Assembly: GCF_001905505.1 (NCBI RefSeq)
Contig: NZ_LIPG01000005.1
Span: forward strand, 475,621 to 539,620
Source of the DNA: Streptomyces sp. CB02058
GTDB lineage: Bacteria; Actinomycetota; Actinomycetes; Streptomycetales; Streptomycetaceae
Reading direction: 5' to 3'
Length of the DNA: 64,000 bases
The notes under the pieces are model-generated. The model searched no databases. It was not told the DNA's origin and saw only the letters and a list, made by a program, of their open reading frames with translations. Within the stretch, counting starts at the first letter, position 1; the number at the start of each line of letters is the position of its first letter. Both the position numbers and the translations under genes were made by a program. Below are positions 17,189 through 24,252 of this stretch, piece after piece.

Positions 17189-18282
17189 GTGAGCGTCGTA
17201 GAGGGCTGGGGCGTGGACTCGGTGCACTGATCCCCGCAGCTCCCCAGGAGAAGCAGGTCCCCGGTCCCGGAGCCGGTACGAACACGAGCGCCTCGCCCGT
17301 GCTGGCCGCCGAGCGAGGAGTGGCCGCCGCGAAGCTGGCAGGGCTCTCCTCAGGACCGGTGGTGCCGGAGCCGAGCTCTCCCGTCGGTGAGTCGGAGTCC
17401 GCCACGGAGCAGACCGACTCCGCCGGCGCGTATTTCGCCGAGCTTCCCCTTGCATCCATCACGCCCAACCCCAGGCAGCCCCGTGAGGTCTTCGACGAGG
17501 ACGCTCTGGCCGAGCTGGTCACCTCCATCAAGGAGGTCGGTCTCCTCCAGCCCGTCGTCGTCCGCAAGGTCGCCGAGGACCGCTACGAGCTCATCATGGG
17601 TGAGCGTCGCTGGAGGGCCTGTGGCGAGGCCGGTCTGGAGCGCATCCCCGCGATCGTCCGTGCGACGGACGACGAGAAGCTTCTCCTGGACGCTCTCCTG
17701 GAGAACCTGCACCGGGCCCAGCTGAACCCCCTGGAGGAGGCGGCTGCGTACGACCAGCTGCTGAAGGACTTCAAGTGCACGCATGATCAGCTGGCGGACC
17801 GGATCGGCCGGTCGCGTCCCCAGGTGTCGAACACGCTCCGACTGCTCAGGCTCTCCGCGCCGGTGCAGCGGCGGGTGGCGGCCGGCGTTCTCTCAGCCGG
17901 TCATGCACGGGCGCTGCTGTCCGTGGACGATTCCGAGGAGCAGGACCGGCTGGCTCACCGCATCGTGGCCGAGGGGCTGTCGGTGCGCGCGGTCGAGGAG
18001 ATCGTGAATCTTCTCGGCTCCGAGCCCGCAAGCTCCGCGAAGCCTCGGGGCCCCAGGGCCGGAGGGCGTGTCTCGCCCGCCCTGACCGACCTCGCCTCGC
18101 GCCTCTCGGACCGCTTCGAGACGCGGGTGAAGGTCGACCTGGGGCAGAAGAAGGGCAAGATCGTCGTCGAGTTCGCCTCGATGGAGGATCTGGACCGCAT
18201 TCTCGGCAGCCTCGCTCCGGGCGAGGGACGCGTGCTGGAGCGGAGCATCGAAGAGGAGCAGGCCGAGGGCGACGACGCCTGA
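17185..18282 (+). CDS. parB: Chromosome partitioning protein ParB
   Basis: ParB is the CTP-dependent clamp that loads at parS and spreads, forming the partition complex at the origin. The 365-residue protein starts MSERRRGLGRGLGALIPAAP, the ParA-stimulating motif common to chromosomal ParBs. A linker of about 75 residues follows, then the N-domain with ITPNPRQPREVFDED (about residue 92) and the CTP-binding/arginine patch MGERRWRACGEAGLERIPA (about 138), the helix-turn-helix LADRIGRSRPQVSNTLRLL (about 202) that reads parS, and a C-terminal dimerisation domain. The start overlaps parA by 4 bp. A strong terminator follows. Confidence 0.97.
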   Translation: MSERRRGLGRGLGALIPAAPQEKQVPGPGAGTNTSASPVLAAERGVAAAKLAGLSSGPVVPEPSSPVGESESATEQTDSAGAYFAELPLASITPNPRQPREVFDEDALAELVTSIKEVGLLQPVVVRKVAEDRYELIMGERRWRACGEAGLERIPAIVRATDDEKLLLDALLENLHRAQLNPLEEAAAYDQLLKDFKCTHDQLADRIGRSRPQVSNTLRLLRLSAPVQRRVAAGVLSAGHARALLSVDDSEEQDRLAHRIVAEGLSVRAVEEIVNLLGSEPASSAKPRGPRAGGRVSPALTDLASRLSDRFETRVKVDLGQKKGKIVVEFASMEDLDRILGSLAPGEGRVLERSIEEEQAEGDDA

Positions 18283-18587
18283 GTCTGCGGCAGAGCAAAG
18301 GGCGGGCCTGATTCCGGAAGTTCTCCGGAACCAGGCCCGCCCTTTGCTCTCTCTCGGTATCCGCATCACCTCTGGGTGGATACGATGCGTTCTGGTATGG
18401 CGTATCCATCACCGTGATCCACCTCAGAGGAGGCGGCGGCCGTGCGATCAGTGAATCGCAGCCACCTGGTGTCAGTCGGGTTGGGGCTTGGAGCTGTCGG
18501 GGGGTTCGTCGGCAGCCTGTTCCGAGAACGGAGTGCGCTCGCAGCCGCACGTGATGCGGCGGGCGAAGGAAGTGAGGAACCGCCTTC
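18283..18587. other. Interval between parB and the GNAT gene
   Basis: It holds the parB terminator (18292-18350) and then about 235 bp in which I see no gene. In mycobacteria cwlM (a peptidoglycan-regulating amidase homologue) lies between parB and trxA; it is absent here. Confidence 0.55.
18292..18350 (+). terminator. parB terminator
   Basis: Perfect 19-bp arms AGAGCAAAGGGCGGGCCTG and its complement, enclosing a second small hairpin (TTCCGGA/TCCGGAA). It starts 9 bp after the parB stop. Confidence 0.9.
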
Positions 18588-19205
18588 ATGGGGCGTCGGC
18601 TCGTACCGCTCACACTGGACAACCTTCCGGATCTCCCCAGGCGCTGCCGCTCGTGTGTCTTCTGGGAGCTTGATCCGGTCAGCGGGGAAGCTGCGGTAAA
18701 GGCGGGCAGGCCCGAGCTCGAGAAGGAAGCCTGGATCTCGGCCGTGCTGCTGGAGTGGGGTTCCTGTGGACGGGTCGTCTACGTGGACGATGTCGCGGCG
18801 GGCTTCGTGCTCTACGCGCCGCCCGCCTATGTTCCGCGGGCCACGGCGTTCCCCACCAGTCCTGTCTCCCCCGATGCCGTGCAGCTGATGACGGCGATGA
18901 TCACACCAGGTTTCCAGGGGCAGGGGCTGGGGCGTGTGATGGTGCAGACGGTCGCCAAGGACCTGCTGCGGCGGGGCTTCAAGGCAATCGAGGCTTTCGG
19001 CGACGCGCGGTGGAAGGAACCGGCGTGCGTGCTGCCGGCGGATCACCTGCTCGCGGTCGGCTTCAAGACGGTGCGCCCACACCCCGTGCATCCGCGGCTT
19101 CGACTCGAGCTGCGTACGACGCTCTCCTGGAAGGAGGACGTCGAGCTGGCACTGGACCGGTTGCTCGGCGTCGTACAGAAGGAACCGGTGCTGCGACCTC
19201 TCTGA
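18588..19205 (+). CDS. GNAT-family N-acetyltransferase
   Basis: A 205-residue protein with a GNAT fold. The acetyl-CoA-binding motif A is ITPGFQGQGLGRVMVQTVAK (about residues 105-124; Q-x-x-G-x-G/A pattern), preceded by a beta-strand region VVYVDDVAAGFVLYAPP. The N-terminus, MGRRLVPLTLDNLPDLP followed by the Cys pair RRCRSCVFWEL, is characteristic of an actinomycete subfamily found beside trxA and parB. The substrate is unknown. It is convergent with trxA across a bidirectional terminator and a parS site. The start is an ATG; the upstream ribosome-binding site is GAAGGAAGTGAGGAAC, rather distant. Confidence 0.8.
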   Translation: MGRRLVPLTLDNLPDLPRRCRSCVFWELDPVSGEAAVKAGRPELEKEAWISAVLLEWGSCGRVVYVDDVAAGFVLYAPPAYVPRATAFPTSPVSPDAVQLMTAMITPGFQGQGLGRVMVQTVAKDLLRRGFKAIEAFGDARWKEPACVLPADHLLAVGFKTVRPHPVHPRLRLELRTTLSWKEDVELALDRLLGVVQKEPVLRPL

Positions 19206-19227
19206 TCTGTCTCACGAGAACATGCAG

Positions 19228-19257
19228 AACGGGCCCACCCCGAAGGGTGGGCCCGTT
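19228..19257. terminator. Bidirectional terminator between the GNAT gene and trxA
   Basis: Arms AACGGGCCCACCC and GGGTGGGCCCGTT with loop CGAA. It lies between convergent stops and its last bases overlap the parS site at 19255. Confidence 0.88.
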
Positions 19258-19268
19258 TCACGTGAAAC
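19255..19268. promoter_or_regulatory. parS: parS site 3
   Basis: Exact GTTTCACGTGAAAC in the convergent GNAT-trxA gap, sharing its first three bases with the terminator stem. Confidence 0.93.
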
Positions 19269-19280
19269 AGCGTGCCGCTG

Positions 19281-19613
19281 TTACTCGCCGATGAAGCTCT
19301 CGAGGTCGCGAATGATCGCGGCCTTCGGCTTGGCACCGACGATCGTCTTGGCGACCTCGCCGCCCTGGTACACGTTGAGCGTCGGGATCGACATCACGCC
19401 GTACTTGGCTGCGGTGGCCGGGTTCTCGTCGATGTTGAGCTTGACGATCTCGATCTGGTCGCCGTATTCAGCCGCGATGGCCTCCAGCGAAGGCGCGATC
19501 TGGCGGCACGGACCGCACCAAGCGGCCCAGAAGTCCACCAGGACGGGCTTGTCGTTCTTCAGGACGTCCTCATCGAAGGAGTCGTCAGTCACGTTCTTCA
19601 GGGCGCCGGCCAC
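19281..19613 (-). CDS. trxA: Thioredoxin
   Basis: A 110-residue thioredoxin that reduces protein disulfides. The active site is FWAAWCGPCRQIAPSL (CGPC at about residues 33-36), followed by the cis-proline segment VMSIPTLNVYQGGE. The GTG start encodes MAGALKNVTDDSF and has AAGGAGG about 7 bp upstream; an open frame continues upstream into trxB but has no coding character. It is 46 bp downstream of trxB and so forms the trxBA operon driven by the sigma-R-type promoter at 20700-20727. Confidence 0.97.
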   Translation of the reverse strand: MAGALKNVTDDSFDEDVLKNDKPVLVDFWAAWCGPCRQIAPSLEAIAAEYGDQIEIVKLNIDENPATAAKYGVMSIPTLNVYQGGEVAKTIVGAKPKAAIIRDLESFIGE

Positions 19614-19659
19614 GGCGGCCTCCTTAACTTCGCGGGGTGTGGGGTCTAGGGGGTGGCAG

Positions 19660-20631
19660 TCAGACTGCCGGGGTCTTCTCCGGCTCGGCAAGCTGCTCGT
19701 CGGAGAGCGCGGCCAGGAAGCGCTCGGCGTCGAGTGCTGCCGAGCAGCCGGTACCGGCCGCGGTGATCGCCTGACGGTAGGTGTGGTCGACCACGTCGCC
19801 GGCGCCGAAGACACCCTTCAGGTTGGTGCGCGTCGAGGGAGCCGCGACCTTGAGGTAGCCCTCGTCGTCGAGGTCGAGCTGGCCCTTGAAGAGCTCCGTG
19901 CGGGGGTCGTGGCCGACGGCGATGAACAGGCCGGTCACCGGAAGCTCGGAGGTCTCGCCGGTCTTGGTGTTGCGCAGGGTGAGGCTGGAGAGCTTCTGGT
20001 CCCCGTGGACCGTGGCGACCTCGCTGTCCCAGGCGAACTTGATCTTCGGGTCGGCGAAGGCGCGCTCCTGCATGGCCTTGGAGGCACGCAGGGAGTCACG
20101 ACGGTGGACGATGGTGACGGACTTGGCGAACCGGGAGAGGAAGGTCGCCTCCTCCATCGCGGTGTCGCCGCCGCCGACCACGGCGATGTCCTGGTCCTTG
20201 AAGAAGAAGCCGTCGCAGGTGGCGCACCAGGAGACGCCGCGTCCGGAGAGCGCGTCCTCGTTCGGCAGGCCGAGCTTGCGGTGCTGGGAGCCCGTGGTGA
20301 CGATGACGGCCTTGGCGCGGTGAACTGTGCCCGCGGTGTCCGTGACCGTCTTGACGTCGCCGGAGAGGTCGACGGAGACCACGTCGTCGGGGATCAGCTC
20401 GGCGCCGAAGCGCTCGGCCTGGGCACGCATGTTGTCCATGAGCTCGGGGCCCATGATCCCGTCCTGGAACCCCGGGAAGTTCTCCACGTCGGTGGTGTTC
20501 ATCAGTGCACCGCCGGCGGTGACGGCACCCTCGAACACCAGCGGCTTCAGCGACGCGCGAGCGGTGTACAGGGCGGCGGTGTAACCAGCCGGCCCGGAGC
20601 CGATGATGATCACATTACGGACGTCGCTCAC
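19660..20631 (-). CDS. trxB: Thioredoxin reductase
   Basis: An FAD- and NADPH-dependent reductase that recycles thioredoxin. The 323-residue protein has FAD-binding IIGSGPAGYTAALYTARA at the N-terminus, the redox dithiol WCATCDGFFFKD (CATC about residue 140), NADPH-binding VVGGGDTAMEEATFLSRF and the C-terminal FAD motif VFGAGDVVDHTYRQAITAAGTG (split as VFGAGDVVDHTYR and QAITAAGTG). GTG start with GAGGAAG 6 bp upstream. It heads the trxBA operon, which in S. coelicolor belongs to the sigma-R disulfide-stress regulon; the matching promoter is visible upstream. Confidence 0.97.
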   Translation of the reverse strand: MSDVRNVIIIGSGPAGYTAALYTARASLKPLVFEGAVTAGGALMNTTDVENFPGFQDGIMGPELMDNMRAQAERFGAELIPDDVVSVDLSGDVKTVTDTAGTVHRAKAVIVTTGSQHRKLGLPNEDALSGRGVSWCATCDGFFFKDQDIAVVGGGDTAMEEATFLSRFAKSVTIVHRRDSLRASKAMQERAFADPKIKFAWDSEVATVHGDQKLSSLTLRNTKTGETSELPVTGLFIAVGHDPRTELFKGQLDLDDEGYLKVAAPSTRTNLKGVFGAGDVVDHTYRQAITAAGTGCSAALDAERFLAALSDEQLAEPEKTPAV

Positions 20632-20699
20632 GGGTTCTTCCTCGTCTCTGCAGACTGCCTACTGCCATCTGGGGTCGGTTCCACGACTCTCACCCCACC

Positions 20700-20727
20700 C
20701 AACGGATCCTACGGGGCATGCATTCCC
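20700..20727 (-). promoter_or_regulatory. Sigma-R-type promoter of trxBA
   Basis: On the minus strand GGGAAT and GTTG are separated by exactly 18 bp, matching the sigma-R consensus GGAAT-N18-GTT. It lies about 70 bp upstream of the trxB start codon. trxBA is an established sigma-R/RsrA target in S. coelicolor. Confidence 0.87.
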
Positions 20728-20757
20728 GAAGTCCCGGACCGGCTGTTGGCGCGGTCC

Positions 20758-21687
20758 TCAGGGGCGTGTGTAGGACTCCGTGAGCAGCAGCCGGCCCTTG
20801 GTCGCGGGGGCGGAGTCCACGCACGCGGCGTCGACCACGTAGGCCTGTACACGGCTGGAGTCGGTCGCGTGAGGCAGTACGACGAGGAAGGCGTCCGTGC
20901 CCTGGTACCTGCCCTCTTCGACGGCCAGCGCCGGGGCTTCCCGGCCGGTGCCCTGCTGGACACACGGCGGGACAACCACGACGGGGGTAAGAAGAGGAGT
21001 GCGGGTGGACGCGGCGTCGGGGGACATGCCCTGGGGGGACGACTTGGTGTCCGCGGAGGGCTCGTCCGGGACACCAGGGGTCTCGGATGCCGTCGTTCCG
21101 CGCAGGAGCGAATGGACCTGGCCTTCGAGCGTGCGTTCCGAGAAATCTGCCACGCTCTTCTCGGCCGCGCTGGACCCCTGATCGGCCGACGTACCGGTCG
21201 AGTCCTGGACCGTCTGCAACAGAAGGACGCTCATGCCGACGGCAGCCGCACCGAACGCGGTCCCCAGGAACACTGTGCGGCGACGGCGCCTGGCCGGGTT
21301 CCTGCCGGGGCCGGTGGAGCCCCGAGGGCGCCCCGCAGGCCTGGGCGCGACGGTTCCCTCTGCCGCGAGCTCCTGTGTTTCACGTGAAACATGAACCACC
21401 GAGGTCGGCACATCGGGAGCGGGGGCCGTGTCCGGCGCAACGGCCGCTTCCGCTGCCAGGGCGGCGTCAATGCGCTCGGCGACGTCGTCGGGCATGGGCT
21501 CATGGGCGGTCATGGACCCGAGCAGTGAGCGGATCTCTTCCAGCGAGGCGTGGATCTCGGCGCACTGCTCACAGGTGTCGAGGTGGCGGCGGAGCGCCGT
21601 CTCGCGGGACGGCGGGAGGAGGCCTTCGGTGAGGTCGGAGATCTCCTCGACTTCCGGGTGCTGAGCCGTGTCGGCTGTGGATGTCAT
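20758..21687 (-). CDS. Probable membrane anti-sigma factor (zf-HC2 type)
   Basis: A 309-residue protein immediately downstream of, and overlapping by 4 bp, the ECF sigma gene. Residues 15-50 form an anti-sigma zinc-finger-like domain, ISDLTEGLLPPSRETALRRH then LDTCEQCAEIH, giving the H-x3-C-x2-C pattern. A single transmembrane helix (VFLGTAFGAAAVGMSVLLLQ, about residues 140-160) follows a basic stretch, leaving a 150-residue Ser/Thr-rich external C-terminus with scattered cysteines. The architecture suggests that it holds the sigma factor at the membrane and senses an envelope or redox signal. The mycobacterial counterpart is Rv3912. A parS site lies within its coding sequence (codons for VSRET). 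Confidence 0.8.
   Translation of the reverse strand: MTSTADTAQHPEVEEISDLTEGLLPPSRETALRRHLDTCEQCAEIHASLEEIRSLLGSMTAHEPMPDDVAERIDAALAAEAAVAPDTAPAPDVPTSVVHVSRETQELAAEGTVAPRPAGRPRGSTGPGRNPARRRRRTVFLGTAFGAAAVGMSVLLLQTVQDSTGTSADQGSSAAEKSVADFSERTLEGQVHSLLRGTTASETPGVPDEPSADTKSSPQGMSPDAASTRTPLLTPVVVVPPCVQQGTGREAPALAVEEGRYQGTDAFLVVLPHATDSSRVQAYVVDAACVDSAPATKGRLLLTESYTRP
21377..21390. promoter_or_regulatory. parS: parS site 4, inside the anti-sigma gene
   Basis: Exact GTTTCACGTGAAAC within the coding sequence, encoding VSRET on the minus strand. The palindrome extends to 16 bp. Confidence 0.93.
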
Positions 21688-22388
21688 GCGAGCCCACCTC
21701 CACCCTTCACAGCCGCAGGATTGCCGTCGCCTGCATCTCTTGGTCCTGACGCCGGTGGGACGGATGTCCCCCGTGTGCGGTTCCTTTCCATGGTGCCGTC
21801 CCCGCTGTCCCCTCTGTTGCTGCGCAGATGAGTCAGCAGAGGAAGCAGTCTGGCCCGTCCTCGCGCGCAGCGGCTTTTCACCGTCCCTGTGGGGACGTCG
21901 AGGATGCGGGCCGCCTCGGCGACGGGATACGCCTGCATGTCCACCAGGATGAGGGCAGCACGCTGCTCGGCGGGCAGAGTGGCGAGGGCCGCGAGGAGTT
22001 CGCGGTGCAGGTCCTGTCGTTCGGCCGGTGCCTCGGCGGACTCGTGCGGCTCCAGGAGCTGATCGAGCCGCTCGGCGTCGTCCACCGGCGCGGTCTTGCG
22101 CGAGGCTGCTTTGCGGGCACGGTCCAGGCAGGCGTTGACGGTGATCCTGTGCAGCCAGGTGGTGACGGCGGACTGGCCCCGGAAGGTGTGCGCCGCGCGG
22201 AACGCGGAGACGAGGGCATCCTGCACGGCGTCGGCGGCCTCCTCGCGGTCCCCGAGCGTGCGGATCGCCACGGCCCAGAGGCGGTCACGGTGCCGCCGAA
22301 CGAGCTCACCGAACGCGTCCGGTTCGCCTGCGACGTGCTGGGCCAGAAGATCCTGGTCGCTGATGTCGGCGAATCTGGCGTCGTTCAA
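21684..22388 (-). CDS. sigM: ECF RNA polymerase sigma factor SigM
   Basis: An extracytoplasmic-function sigma factor of about 234 residues. Region 2 contains DQDLLAQHVAGEPDAFGELV and DREEAADAVQDALVSAFRAA; region 4 has LPAEQRAALILVDMQAYPVA followed by the helix-turn-helix AARILDVPTGTVKSRCARGR. I choose the TTG start (MNDARFADIS) because a GGGGAGGGGG ribosome-binding site lies just upstream and the start then falls 25 bp after the pseudokinase stop; an ATG at 22466 would overlap that gene by 53 bp. The Gly/Pro/Arg-rich C-terminal 40 residues are not conserved. Position downstream of murJ and upstream of an anti-sigma gene and trxB matches mycobacterial sigM. Confidence 0.9.
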   Translation of the reverse strand: MNDARFADISDQDLLAQHVAGEPDAFGELVRRHRDRLWAVAIRTLGDREEAADAVQDALVSAFRAAHTFRGQSAVTTWLHRITVNACLDRARKAASRKTAPVDDAERLDQLLEPHESAEAPAERQDLHRELLAALATLPAEQRAALILVDMQAYPVAEAARILDVPTGTVKSRCARGRARLLPLLTHLRSNRGDSGDGTMERNRTRGTSVPPASGPRDAGDGNPAAVKGGGGLA

Positions 22389-22413
22389 CGGTGAGCCCCC
22401 TCCCCTGGTGCCG

Positions 22414-24123
22414 TCAGCTGGTGACCTTGATATCCGAGATCTTGCCCCGGTAGTTCCCGTCGTCACTCGACGGCAACTTGGTGAGCCAGACCAGAAGGTA
22501 TCGCGCCTTCACCTGCTTGTCGGGCTTGAGGGAGACTTTTGTTCCGGATCCCTGCGCGACCTTGGTGAAGCCGTCGGGCATGTGCGGGACGGACGAGTCC
22601 TCGGTGGTCCTCAGCTCGACGGACGTGTTGCCGCCGAGGAAGGACACGTCGACCTTGCCGACCTCCTGGACCTCGCCGAGGTCGAGAACGACACCGACGC
22701 CTTCCTTGAGCCTGCCGAAGTCGGCGCTGAAGTAGCCGTCGGTGTTCCAGTAGGAGCTTGCGTCCCCGTCGTAGACGTTCTTTATCGAGGCGGGCTTCTC
22801 GGATCCGTCGGCGCCCAGCGGATCGTAGTCCTGGGCCCCCACGATGGTGAGGGGCTTGCTGGGAGCGACGGCGTTGTTGTCGTCACCGCCGTCCTCGTCA
22901 CCGGTGGTCTGTGTGGGGGTCGGCTCTCCCGAGTCGTTGCCCCGGTCGAGGACGGTTTCCGCCAGCTGCCAGCTGCCGAGGCCCAGAGCGGCGATGAGCA
23001 GGGCGGAGACCGCCCACTTGAGTGCCTTGCCGGTGCGGCTCTGCAGAGGAGGCGGAGGAACCGCGATCACCGGCTGCGTGGTGGACGGGGGCCGCGCCGA
23101 CGGGCGCCCGTAGGTGCCCTGCTGGTACGTCGTGCGCTGGTACTCGGGCGGGGCGGTGAAAGCGGGCTCAGGGGGGAGGATGCGCGGCATGGCCGCGACC
23201 GCCTTGGCCAGTTCGTCAGGGGTGGTGCACGGCTGTTCCTGCCGCGAAGCGGTGGCGCCGTCGTTGGCGAGCGCGCGCATCGCCAGTTCGGACAGGCCGC
23301 GGTGGACGCCGGCCCGTACCTGGTCCGGCGGGATCAGGCCCAGGTCCTTGGGGAGCCCGGAGAGGCCGTACGCGTCGCTCTCGTAGGGCCAGCGCCGTGT
23401 GAGGGCGGCGTAGAGGAGCGCGCCGATGGCCTCGGTGTCCGTACGGAGCGGCTGGTCGGCGGTGATGCCACGCAGTGCGGCGTTCACTGCCAGGCCGCGG
23501 ATGCGGTACTGCCCGGTCGAGCTGCGCAGTACGGCGCCGGGAGTGAGGCGCAGGTGTGCGAGCCCCTCCCGGTGGGCCGCGGCCATGGCCTGGGAGATCT
23601 GGCTCACGAGCTGGTAGGCGTCATGGGCTTCCAGGGGCCCGGCGGCGAGCAGCGCCGTGAGCTCGGTGGCGTCGGGGAGCCATTCATGGACGACGTAGAC
23701 GAGGTCGTCCTCCTCCACGGCGTCCAGGACCTGGACGAAGCGTGGATCACCGAGCAGCGCGGAGGAGCGGGCCGCGGCCAGCACCGAGCGGGCGCGCGGA
23801 TGGTCGGCGGGGAGCAGATGGACCCCCACCGCGCGGCGCAGCTTCTCGTCGACGGCGCGCCAGCTGCTGAATCCGTCCAGCCGGGTGACGCACTCCTCGA
23901 GGCGGTAGCGTCTGGCCAGTTTGTGCCCGCTGTGCAGATCGGGCGACGCCGGAACGGCGGCCGAGCCGTCCCGCCCGCTCTCCGCCGTGTCCTTCGAGCT
24001 CGCGCCCTTGTCGTCCTGGGTTTGCGCCGTCCCGTCGGTCGTGGCCGCGTCCGCCTTGGCGGTCAGCGGCTCGTCGCCGCTGTTGTCGGCCACGTCGACA
24101 GCAGCCGTGCTACGTTCCGCCAC
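22414..24123 (-). CDS. Membrane pseudokinase with extracellular discoidin-like domain, MurJ partner
   Basis: A 569-residue protein. Residues 1-65 are acidic and low in complexity. Residues about 70-330 have the fold of a Ser/Thr protein kinase (LARRYRLEECVTRLDGFSSW start) but lack its catalytic residues: the ATP-binding lysine strand reads RRAVGVHLLPADHP, the catalytic loop is HLRLTPGAVL instead of HRDLKPxN, and no DFG is seen. A transmembrane helix follows (KWAVSALLIAALGLGSWQLA), then an external beta-sandwich resembling discoidin/F5-8C domains (VYDGDASSYWNTDGYFSAD). In mycobacteria the same pseudokinase-helix-sandwich unit is fused to the C-terminus of MviN and recruits FhaA when phosphorylated by PknB. 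Here it is a separate gene 129 bp downstream of murJ. Confidence 0.85.
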   Translation of the reverse strand: MAERSTAAVDVADNSGDEPLTAKADAATTDGTAQTQDDKGASSKDTAESGRDGSAAVPASPDLHSGHKLARRYRLEECVTRLDGFSSWRAVDEKLRRAVGVHLLPADHPRARSVLAAARSSALLGDPRFVQVLDAVEEDDLVYVVHEWLPDATELTALLAAGPLEAHDAYQLVSQISQAMAAAHREGLAHLRLTPGAVLRSSTGQYRIRGLAVNAALRGITADQPLRTDTEAIGALLYAALTRRWPYESDAYGLSGLPKDLGLIPPDQVRAGVHRGLSELAMRALANDGATASRQEQPCTTPDELAKAVAAMPRILPPEPAFTAPPEYQRTTYQQGTYGRPSARPPSTTQPVIAVPPPPLQSRTGKALKWAVSALLIAALGLGSWQLAETVLDRGNDSGEPTPTQTTGDEDGGDDNNAVAPSKPLTIVGAQDYDPLGADGSEKPASIKNVYDGDASSYWNTDGYFSADFGRLKEGVGVVLDLGEVQEVGKVDVSFLGGNTSVELRTTEDSSVPHMPDGFTKVAQGSGTKVSLKPDKQVKARYLLVWLTKLPSSDDGNYRGKISDIKVTS

Positions 24124-24252
24124 CGTCGTTCCTGCCTCCCCATCCGTTGCGCGATGCCAGCCAGCTCTGCACAGTCACGCCAATTGTGCCCACACTCCGG
24201 CGCTATGCACGACACGCGGTGTCCGGCGATGGTTGTGCTGCTCGGAGCCTGT

